Positions 14,421 to 20,261 of a stretch of 20,261 nt of DNA are shown one piece after another. The DNA is from a virus, in IMG/VR virus record IMGVR_UViG_3300031656_000048, positions 1-20,261 of that record. One strand, 5' to 3'. The translations under genes and the position numbers were made by a program. Each line of letters starts with the position of its first letter. The stretch's first letter is position 1. The notes under the pieces were generated by a model. It was not told the origin of the DNA. It was given only the letters and a program-made list of their open reading frames with translations, and did not search any database.

Positions 14421-15437
14421 ATGAGCGATTACACAATTGTAGAAAAGTATCAACAAGGAAAAAGTGCAACTATTGCAGTGCGCCCTTATTTCACTTCAGG
14501 AAAAGAGAACATGGGCTTAGAGTCATATGGATTATCTTTACATGATGGAGTGTTTCATGAAGAAAGTTTAGCATGTTTAGAAATGAACGGTGTTAAAAGG
14601 TACGTAACAGGACTAAATGAGTTTGCTCCTGAAGTAAAGATGCTTTCTAAAGAGAAAAAGAAAGCAAAGATTGCTGAAATTAGAAAAGTAGTTTCACAAT
14701 TAGAAGCTGAATTAGCAGCTAATGTAGTTGATCCAAGTGATAAAGAGTTTTGGAACAAATTAACTATCATGAAGCCAGATAATTCTAAGTTCTGGGATAG
14801 AATAAGTTTAAGATGTGGTAATGATCCTGTATTTTTAGATCCAGATAAAGATCCTTATGACTTAATTAAATTGCATGCTATTAATGCAGGAGGGTTCTCT
14901 ATTGTTGCTAAATCATTAAGATCAGCAAAGGAGTCAAATAATCCACCTAAATTCTTTTTAGATACTGTAGAAGAAAGTTTAAGTACAAGAACAGAATTAA
15001 GTAAATTAAAAAATAAATCATTAGTTCAGTTACAAAAACTATATGATTCAAATGTAACTAAATTAATGTATGTTGCTAAAATCTGTGATACAGATAGTGT
15101 ACAATATGTTAAGTCTACACCTAATGATATCTTATATGAAAATATGGATAATTATATTAATGGGTTTGGTACTGAGTCTTCAAAGAAAAGAGCTGCAAGT
15201 CAGTTTTTAGAAGCATCTCAATTAGACATGGAAGAATTAAAAATAAGAGCTCTTATAAAAGATGCTTTATACTATAGATTCATTACAACTAAAGCAGGAG
15301 GTTGGATTGAACCAATTGATAGCGGTGTTAGACTTGGAAAGACTCCTTCAGAATGTTTAGAGTTCATGAAGAATCCTGAAAATGAAGAAACGTTGATGGC
15401 TATTTTAGATAAAGTTGAACCTTACTGGGCATCATAA
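14421..15437 (+). CDS. Virion-module protein of unknown function (338 aa)
   Basis: This 338-residue soluble protein has no domain I can name. Residues 1-70 look beta-rich (TIVEKYQQGKSATIAVRPY). A Lys/Glu helix at about 73-95 (KMLSKEKKKAKIAEIRKVV) may be coiled coil, and the remainder is helical with a conserved-looking segment WDRISLRCGNDPVFLDPDK. Near the C-terminus the text TTKAGGWIEPIDSGVRLG suggests a beta hairpin. It is the first gene after the capsid terminator and is followed after 11 bases by the probable connector, so a head-completion or structural role is likely by position. It starts after an A-rich leader (AAAAACCAAAAAAACA). Confidence 0.8.
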   Translation: MSDYTIVEKYQQGKSATIAVRPYFTSGKENMGLESYGLSLHDGVFHEESLACLEMNGVKRYVTGLNEFAPEVKMLSKEKKKAKIAEIRKVVSQLEAELAANVVDPSDKEFWNKLTIMKPDNSKFWDRISLRCGNDPVFLDPDKDPYDLIKLHAINAGGFSIVAKSLRSAKESNNPPKFFLDTVEESLSTRTELSKLKNKSLVQLQKLYDSNVTKLMYVAKICDTDSVQYVKSTPNDILYENMDNYINGFGTESSKKRAASQFLEASQLDMEELKIRALIKDALYYRFITTKAGGWIEPIDSGVRLGKTPSECLEFMKNPENEETLMAILDKVEPYWAS

Positions 15438-15448
15438 AAATATAAAAA

Positions 15449-16153
15449 ATGAATAACAATACCCTTTTAATTAAGTTAAAACAGAGATTGAATAAACTTG
15501 ATAGCCAGGATTATGATAATATAGAATGCTGGCAATTTGTTGAAGCATTTAATAAGACTCAACTTGAATGGTGTAGAAGAAATCTACATGGGGGTAATAT
15601 GTACAAAGAAGGTGATGAGTTGTCAAAAAGAAGAATTGATGATTTACAACCTTTACTGATTGAATTATCTTTAACAGGTACATCAACAGATACGTATTTT
15701 GAAACTAACAATTTTCCGGTAGATACATACTTGGAATATAAACGTGTTAGTACAGATGCAAAATCTGAATGTTGTCCTGCTAGAACTATGATGGTTTATT
15801 TATCAGAAGAAGCAAATGTTCCACTAATACTCAGAGATCCGTTGAAAAATCCGGACTTTGAGTGGGGGGAAACATTCTGTACAATGTTAAACAATACAAT
15901 TAGAATATACAGAAATGTTGACTTCTCTATAGTTAATCCAGTATTAACTTATTATAGAAAGCCAGTATACATTGAAGTTCTAAACTGTACTGATCCGTAT
16001 ACAGGAGCTGTATCTACAGTAGATATTCCTTGTGAGTTTAAGGATGATGTTGTAGAGTTAATGTTAGACGATACTGTATCTTTAATTGCAGGTGATATAG
16101 AAAGTATGTATCAGCAGCAAAGAGGACAGGCATCAGCAGAAAGAAATAATTAA
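15449..16153 (+). CDS. Probable head-tail connector (ring/adaptor) protein
   Basis: This 234-residue protein has an N-terminal helical part (LLIKLKQRLNKLDSQDYDN, IECWQFVEAFNKTQLEWC) with a conserved-looking SKRRIDDLQPLL segment. A beta-rich middle follows (FPVDTYLEYKRVSTDAKSECCP) and a C-terminal helix (EFKDDVVELMLDD, AGDIESMYQQQRG). Helix bundle plus beta sandwich, together with its place two genes after the capsid gene, fits the adaptor/ring proteins that stack below the portal in P22-like and crAss-like phages. This is pattern recognition of a Bacteroidota phage family rather than a motif-level proof. Cys113 and Cys114 are adjacent. Confidence 0.78.
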   Translation: MNNNTLLIKLKQRLNKLDSQDYDNIECWQFVEAFNKTQLEWCRRNLHGGNMYKEGDELSKRRIDDLQPLLIELSLTGTSTDTYFETNNFPVDTYLEYKRVSTDAKSECCPARTMMVYLSEEANVPLILRDPLKNPDFEWGETFCTMLNNTIRIYRNVDFSIVNPVLTYYRKPVYIEVLNCTDPYTGAVSTVDIPCEFKDDVVELMLDDTVSLIAGDIESMYQQQRGQASAERNN

Positions 16154-16177
16154 ATTTCAGTATTAGCAATTTATTGT

Positions 16178-16206
16178 GTATATTGATAACGTAACAATAA
16201 TGTTAC
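16178..16206 (+). promoter_or_regulatory. Promoter-like TATATTG followed by a 17-base dyad
   Basis: TATATTG (16178-16184) is followed, where transcription would start, by the perfect dyad GTAACAATAATTGTTAC (16190-16206; 8-base arms around one A). The dyad could be an operator, or a short hairpin at the 5' end of the messenger for the 493-residue protein. No -33 TTG is visible. Confidence 0.45.
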
Positions 16207-16243
16207 ACGCAGAGTAAACTGTTTAAATCATTATATATAACCC

Positions 16244-16263
16244 GTGGGGGTAATGGTCTCCAC
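16244..16263 (+). promoter_or_regulatory. Stem-loop in the leader of the 493-residue virion gene
   Basis: GTGGGG (16244-16249) pairs with CTCCAC (16258-16263), with one G-U pair, around an 8-base loop. It ends 14 bases before ATG 16278 and is the only G/C-rich patch in this leader. A leader hairpin can protect the messenger or gate ribosome access; either is inference. Confidence 0.4.
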
Positions 16264-16277
16264 ACAAATTATAAATT

Positions 16278-17759
16278 ATGGCATATTTTAATAATGCGTT
16301 TTTTAAAACGTTTGTAGCATCATCAGGTGAAGTAACTGGTAATGTTTCAACTGCAGCATTAACTGCAGGAAAATTAGGATTAGTAGTAGATTCAAACTGG
16401 AAGACAATTGCTGTTCCAGGTGGAACTGTACCTGCTAACTCTTTAGCTTATTTAGTACAAGGTAGTTTTTACACAAAAGATACTATTGGAAACAACCCAG
16501 GACATGGAGGATACCAAGAGTCAGTAAAATCTAAAGGAATTAATCCAAAATATATCTCAAGAGTTTGGGAAGTTGAAGCATTAGCTGCTGTACAAGCAAC
16601 TGCAACGTTATCGTTAGGTGCTGAATGTACTCCATGTGGAACTACACAATTCATGAGAATGGATGTTAAAGGTTCTCCAGCATTACGTTTCTTAAATCAC
16701 AATGCTTATGCAATTGGTGATTCTGCAAACATTTGTTGTGTTGATGATCAAGAATACTTGGATCCAGCATTAGTGTTAGCTACTATGGCAAACATGACAT
16801 TAGCTAATCCATTAATCAAACCATTTGTTGCTGAAGCAGATCTTAATGGTGTTGCTACAAGTACTATACTTGCTGCAGGAACAGGTTATGCTGTTGCTTC
16901 AGACTTAACTACTACTGTTGCTCCAGCTGGAGGTTCTGGTGTTTTAATAAACATCCTTACTGTTGATGGTGCAGGTGAAATATTAACATATTCTATTGCT
17001 AATGTAGGAACTGGATATGCTGCAGGAGATGTAATTACTGTTGTACAATCAGGTGGTGCCGCTGGTACTATCACTATTGATACTGTATCTGAAGGTGGTT
17101 TAATCGTATCTGTTACAGATGCTGCTGGACAAGTTGTTCAAAGCGTATACACTGTTGCACAAGCAATGGGAACTGCTGCTTCTGGTAACTATGTTGCTTC
17201 ATTAACTCCAAATGCTGCTGCTGCTACTGTTAGCGCAACTATAACTTGGGTTGGTGCTTATGTAGATACTAAATTTGGTAACTGTTCATTTGATACTAGA
17301 GATCACTTTAACGCTGAACCAGTTGAAATTATTGCAACTGTTTTAGATGAAACTGGTAATCCATGTAACGATTGTGGTACTGCTACAAGAACTCCAGGTT
17401 CAATGGAGCAAACACAAGGTGAAGAAGTAATTAGAGCTTTAATTTTATCTGAAAGATACCGTCAATCTCCTTATAACCAAGGAAATGCTGACAGTGCTAG
17501 AATTAGAGAAATTGAAATGTCTGATGAATTAGTTGGTGCAGTAGATAGAAATGCTACTTATAAAGCATACTATGTACAACACGTTGTTCCAAGATTTAAC
17601 AACCCATCAAGTACTTTTGACAATGATCAATATGTTTACCAAATTTTTGTTAAAGATACTGATACAGCTGCAAAAACTGCTGTTGATGCAATTGTATTAA
17701 AATTAGTAACATTAGCAAATGCTGCTGGAAATAACATCGCTGTAGAAACTATTCTATAA
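16278..17759 (+). CDS. Virion structural protein with inserted Gly-rich beta domain
   Basis: This 493-residue protein lies in the head/tail block, has its own promoter-like region and ends at a strong terminator, so it is probably abundant. The N-terminal part (about 1-185) is beta-rich with CTPC at 117-120 and adjacent Cys153/154. Residues about 188-272 form a Gly/Ala/Thr/Val-rich segment with two GTGY motifs (201-204, 244-247) and GGSG/GGAAG turns. It resembles the small beta domains found in phage fibre and decoration proteins and seems inserted into the host protein. The C-terminal part resumes with TKFGNCSFDTRDHF, a NPCNDC motif and a long helix ending DAIVLKLVTLANAAG. It could be an auxiliary capsid, decoration or tail-tube-like protein; I cannot decide. 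Confidence 0.82.
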   Translation: MAYFNNAFFKTFVASSGEVTGNVSTAALTAGKLGLVVDSNWKTIAVPGGTVPANSLAYLVQGSFYTKDTIGNNPGHGGYQESVKSKGINPKYISRVWEVEALAAVQATATLSLGAECTPCGTTQFMRMDVKGSPALRFLNHNAYAIGDSANICCVDDQEYLDPALVLATMANMTLANPLIKPFVAEADLNGVATSTILAAGTGYAVASDLTTTVAPAGGSGVLINILTVDGAGEILTYSIANVGTGYAAGDVITVVQSGGAAGTITIDTVSEGGLIVSVTDAAGQVVQSVYTVAQAMGTAASGNYVASLTPNAAAATVSATITWVGAYVDTKFGNCSFDTRDHFNAEPVEIIATVLDETGNPCNDCGTATRTPGSMEQTQGEEVIRALILSERYRQSPYNQGNADSARIREIEMSDELVGAVDRNATYKAYYVQHVVPRFNNPSSTFDNDQYVYQIFVKDTDTAAKTAVDAIVLKLVTLANAAGNNIAVETIL

Positions 17760-17798
17760 GCAAATGTTTTTATAAAAGCATAAGTTTTTAAATAAATT

Positions 17799-17828
17799 AG
17801 AGCAGGGGTTAAACTTCCTGCTCTTTTT
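17799..17828 (+). terminator. Strong intrinsic terminator after the 493-residue gene
   Basis: AGAGCAGG (17799-17806) pairs perfectly with CCTGCTCT (17817-17824) around a 10-base loop that may close further by G-U pairs, followed by a T run to 17828. It lies 39 bases after the stop codon. Confidence 0.9.
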
Positions 17829-17853
17829 ATTTTATATATTCTGGTTTTTTTTG

Positions 17854-17860
17854 TATATTG
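17854..17860 (+). promoter_or_regulatory. Promoter-like TATATTG upstream of the 191-residue gene
   Basis: TATATTG, preceded by a run of T, lies 28 bases before ATG 17889 and just after a strong terminator, so a promoter is needed near here. The same 7-mer occurs in two other spacers of this block. It deviates from TAnnTTTG and lacks a -33 TTG. Confidence 0.35.
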
Positions 17861-17888
17861 TCTATATAGAGCAATAAAGCATTAAGTC

Positions 17889-18464
17889 ATGGCAGATAAA
17901 CATATATTAAGTTTAGAAACACCCACAGTATCAAACTGTGAATTATTATGTATTAAAGATACAAGTCAATATGCTGCAGGTTTAGCAGTAGATTGTGAGG
18001 AATTATTAATAACTCTTCCGGGTTATTCTGTTCCTGTTTTAATAAAAGTTGATAAAGATTTTGATATGTGCTTGACAGCATGTACACTTGCTTTACAAAA
18101 AACGGAATGTGGTTCAGTGCAACAAGCACTACCAGATGGTATCTACATTATTAGATATAGTGTATCACCTAATAGTAAAGTTTTTGTAGAGTATAATCAT
18201 TTAAGAGTAACTACTTTACTTACAAGCTATTATCAAGCATTATGTGATTTAAATGTTCAAGCATGCCAGCCAGAAACAACTAAACAGGATTTATTAAATG
18301 AGTTAAATTTTATTAGAACTCTTATTGATGCTGCAGTTGCTAATGTTGAGTACTGCCAATCAGCAGCACAAGGTATGCAACTTTATACATACGCAAAACA
18401 AAGATTAGGAAAAATACACTGCCCTTCAGGTAACTGCGGAGGTAGTAATCCATACATAATTTAA
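17889..18464 (+). CDS. Cysteine-rich two-part virion-type protein (191 aa)
   Basis: This 191-residue protein has a beta-rich N-terminal part (about 1-108; LAVDCEELLITLPGYSVPV, then DGIYIIRYSVSPNSKVFVEY), which could be Ig-like. A helical C-terminal part follows (about 108-175; TSYYQALCDLNVQAC and DLLNELNFIRTLIDAAV). It has 11 Cys spread through both parts, including a final HCPSGNC before a Gly-rich tail. No signal peptide is seen, so the Cys may bind metal or stay reduced. It starts a new unit after the terminator at 17799 and is followed at 11 and 2 bases by two further genes. Position between virion proteins and a fibre gene suggests an appendage or connector component, but I do not recognise a family with a known role. 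Confidence 0.78.
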   Translation: MADKHILSLETPTVSNCELLCIKDTSQYAAGLAVDCEELLITLPGYSVPVLIKVDKDFDMCLTACTLALQKTECGSVQQALPDGIYIIRYSVSPNSKVFVEYNHLRVTTLLTSYYQALCDLNVQACQPETTKQDLLNELNFIRTLIDAAVANVEYCQSAAQGMQLYTYAKQRLGKIHCPSGNCGGSNPYII

Positions 18465-18474
18465 AACTAAAAAT

Positions 18475-18666
18475 ATGAATTGTTCTCAATGCAATAAACC
18501 TTTCACATGTGGTTGTCAAAAACACAGTGTTGGAAATGGTGTGATTATACATAAAACATGTGTAAATGCTTATAATAATGCAAAAGGTTTAGCTGCACAA
18601 CCAGAACCGAGCAATTTAAACTTAGAATTGGCAAAGCAACAAATTAAAGATTTAAGAAATAACTAA
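18475..18666 (+). CDS. Small zinc-finger-like protein (63 aa)
   Basis: This is a 63-residue protein. The first 30 residues carry CxxC (Cys3, Cys6), CxC (Cys12, Cys14), His17, His26 and Cys29, enough ligands for one or two zinc sites. A Gly/Asn turn and a Pro-containing linker lead to a C-terminal charged helix (LELAKQQIKDLRNN). Similar short CGCQK-type proteins appear in Bacteroidota phages beside tail or fibre genes, without known function as far as I know. It fits exactly between its neighbours (10 bases upstream, 1 base downstream), which supports that it is real and co-translated. It might be a small assembly factor, a DNA-binding protein or a minor virion part. Confidence 0.78.
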   Translation: MNCSQCNKPFTCGCQKHSVGNGVIIHKTCVNAYNNAKGLAAQPEPSNLNLELAKQQIKDLRNN

Positions 18667-18667
18667 A

Positions 18668-19204
18668 ATGGCTATAGCAAAAAGATCCAATAGTGTATAT
18701 ACATCAGAATTAGCTTTAAATAAAAGAGTTGGTATTGAGAAAGAGTTTGCCCAACAAGCTTTTACTGTATTTAGAGAAATTAAATTTGGGATTACACCAT
18801 GTTGTTTTGTTAACTATGAGGACTCTGTTGCTTCACATTTTATATCAGAATGGAAGCATAGTTCAAGTAACAAAACAGTGATTGGTACAAATGTAGCAGG
18901 TGTATTTATAGAGCCATTGGCAACTGTAAATGATGCAGCAAGTGCGTCTTGCCCTACATCGCCAAGTAATGTATGTACAATAATAGAATTAGATTCTCTA
19001 ATAAATGGAGGAAGTACTTATACACATTGCTTTAACTCACCATTACAGGTGGTTACAATTACACATAACTTAGGTAAATTTCCATCTGTTACAATTGTAG
19101 ATGGAAACAATCAGATAGTTACTGGCCAAGTAGATTATATGAATAGCAACGTAATACAAGTAACATTTAGCATACCTTTTTCTGGATGTGCTTTCTTAAA
19201 TTAA
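18668..19204 (+). CDS. Virion appendage protein with fibre-type C-terminal beta domain
   Basis: This is a 178-residue protein. The N-terminal part (1-60) is helical (VYTSELALNKRVGIEKEF). The middle is Ser/Asn-rich with two Cys pairs. Residues about 126-178 form a beta domain seen widely at the ends of phage structural proteins: VTITHNLGKFPSVTIVD, then VTGQVDYMNSNVIQVTFS and a final SGCAFLN. That domain usually marks a tail or head appendage protein. The gene begins one base after the zinc-finger-like gene and is followed by the large fibre gene after a 39-base repeat-rich spacer. It is probably a fibre-associated or baseplate-like component. The domain match is to a sequence pattern I remember, not to a computed profile. 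Confidence 0.8.
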   Translation: MAIAKRSNSVYTSELALNKRVGIEKEFAQQAFTVFREIKFGITPCCFVNYEDSVASHFISEWKHSSSNKTVIGTNVAGVFIEPLATVNDAASASCPTSPSNVCTIIELDSLINGGSTYTHCFNSPLQVVTITHNLGKFPSVTIVDGNNQIVTGQVDYMNSNVIQVTFSIPFSGCAFLN

Positions 19205-19234
19205 ATAAATAAACAATAAATAAACAATAAATAA
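19204..19234 (+). repeat. 11-bp tandem repeat before the fibre gene
   Basis: AATAAATAAAC occurs at 19204-19214 and 19215-19225, with a third partial copy AATAAATAA at 19226-19234. It fills almost the whole spacer before ATG 19244. The A-rich unstructured leader resembles Bacteroidota translation starts; the copy number could vary by slippage. Confidence 0.75.
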
Positions 19235-19243
19235 TATAATATA

Positions 19244-20261
19244 ATGATACAATATCTATCAGGAATAAACGTAGTAGGAAACATTGACTTAAACAGCAAT
19301 GAATTAAAAAAGGTTGTTATAGACAACTTAGCAACTGATCCAACAGGTGCAGAAGGAAGGATATATTTTAATACGGTAACGGATAAATTAAAACTATATG
19401 CAAATGGTGCATGGGTGGATTTTCAAACTGGAGCAGATGGTGATACAACGTATGATCTTTCAGGTGTTGGTTCATCTAATGGAACGGCTGGTGTAAGATT
19501 ATCAGGTTCAGATTCAACTACGGATGATGTAATCATCCAAGGTGCTGGACATATTCTTGTAACTAGAAGTGGAAATACTCTTACAGTAACAGGTAATGAT
19601 ACAACAATAGGTACAGTAACAAGTGTAACTGCAGGGGCAGGATTAACTCAAACTGGAACATCAACTGTTAATCCTACAATCTTAATAGATTATACAGCAT
19701 CAGGGATTATTGCAGATGCAACAGCTATGAGTGGTGTAGTACAAACAAGTGATACATTATTGTTAGGTGATGTTAGTGCATCAGGAGCCGTAAAAAGAAC
19801 TACAGTTGGCAATATACCATTAAACGTATTAGGAGCTCCTACAACTGATCTGAGCATCAATACTCACAAGTTAACTAATGTAGTTGATCCAACAGCAGCA
19901 CAAGACGCTGCAACTAAGAATTATGTAGATGCATCTGTTGCAGGTTCAGGAGCATTAATCTATCAAGGTGGTTATAATGCTGCTACAAATACACCAAATC
20001 TTGATTCAGTTCCAACAGGAACAATCAATAAAGGTTTTACATATACTGTAACTGTAGATGGTACGTTCTTTTCAGAACAAGTTAGAGTAGGTGATTTACT
20101 TATTGCTGAATCTAATACACCAACATCATTGGCAGATTGGACTACTGTTCAAAATAATATTGATTTAGCTTCTACAACTGTAGTAGGTATTGCTTCATTC
20201 AGTCCTACTAATTTTGCTGTATCAGCAGCAGGTGAAGTAACGGTTAAAAACGGAGGTATTA
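19244..20261 (+). CDS. Phage fibre protein, N-terminal part (3' end outside window)
   Basis: The frame opens at ATG 19244 and is still open at the window edge after 339 codons. The composition is Gly/Thr/Ser/Val/Asn-rich with few charged residues and no Cys, typical of trimeric fibres. Residues 1-60 carry a motif common at the start of phage fibres (GAEGRIYFNTVTDKLKLYAN). Residues 203-229 hold the tail-fibre repeat INTHKLTNVVDP then AAQDAATKNYVD, a known trimeric fibre element. Between them are many short beta repeats (GTVTSVTAGAGLTQTG). The rest would include the host-binding tip. Whether it belongs to the tail or decorates the head (both occur in crAss-like phages) cannot be told from this part. 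Confidence 0.88.
   Translation, partial: MIQYLSGINVVGNIDLNSNELKKVVIDNLATDPTGAEGRIYFNTVTDKLKLYANGAWVDFQTGADGDTTYDLSGVGSSNGTAGVRLSGSDSTTDDVIIQGAGHILVTRSGNTLTVTGNDTTIGTVTSVTAGAGLTQTGTSTVNPTILIDYTASGIIADATAMSGVVQTSDTLLLGDVSASGAVKRTTVGNIPLNVLGAPTTDLSINTHKLTNVVDPTAAQDAATKNYVDASVAGSGALIYQGGYNAATNTPNLDSVPTGTINKGFTYTVTVDGTFFSEQVRVGDLLIAESNTPTSLADWTTVQNNIDLASTTVVGIASFSPTNFAVSAAGEVTVKNGGI

Noticed and set aside
1-20261. CRISPR array, integrase, transposase or attachment site
   Set aside because: No regularly spaced repeats, no recombinase motifs and no flanking direct repeats could be found by reading.

Overview
The window is a stretch of a double-stranded DNA bacteriophage genome whose host is very probably a member of the Bacteroidota. 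It is strongly A+T-rich (about two thirds A+T by eye). Almost every gene begins after an A/T-rich leader with no Shine-Dalgarno sequence. The clearest promoters match the Bacteroidota -7 element TAnnTTTG. A large P22-like portal, a long terminase, an HU/IHF-like protein beside a PD-(D/E)XK nuclease, and two opposed transcription blocks all fit a crAss-like (Crassvirales) or closely related podovirus. That taxonomic label is inference from layout and sequence character. No rRNA, tRNA, CRISPR array, integrase or insertion sequence is visible.

Layout. From 1 to 522 two small genes run leftward, separated by a hairpin terminator; they look like the edge of the opposite-strand block. From 523 to 738 lies a divergent control region with G/C-rich dyads and a Bacteroidota-type promoter. 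From 739 to 3362 are a small acidic protein with a UVR-like helix pair, a four-helix membrane protein and a membrane-anchored coiled-coil protein (candidate holin and spanin/holin), two small unknowns, and a two-domain amidase endolysin. From 3365 to 5823 the genes are closely packed or overlapping: a winged-helix-like protein, an HU/IHF-like protein, a cysteine-rich zinc-binding protein, a probable 33-residue ORF, a PD-(D/E)XK nuclease and a 172-residue protein that may be the small terminase. From 5823 to 11134 come a GroES-like co-chaperonin, the large terminase and the portal. From 11279 to 14223 come a scaffold-like protein and the major capsid protein, closed by a strong terminator. From 14421 to 17759 are a conserved unknown, a probable head-tail connector, and a 493-residue virion protein carrying an apparently inserted glycine-rich domain, closed by a second strong terminator. 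From 17889 to the end are cysteine-rich small virion-type proteins and the start of a fibre protein that runs off the window.

How the genes work together. The rightward block is a lysis, packaging and head-assembly programme. The portal nucleates the procapsid, the acidic scaffold and the phage GroES-like protein help the capsid protein fold and assemble, and TerL packages DNA, possibly with the 172-residue protein and the nuclease. Connector and fibre proteins then finish the particle, and the membrane proteins and amidase release it. Terminators and promoter-like sites after the capsid gene and after the 493-residue gene suggest the abundant virion proteins are set off as separately dosed transcripts. 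The most interesting points are the phage GroES-like protein, the unusual TerL ATPase motif, the skewed codon use of the first rightward gene, the dyads at several promoters, and the domain insertion in the 493-residue protein.
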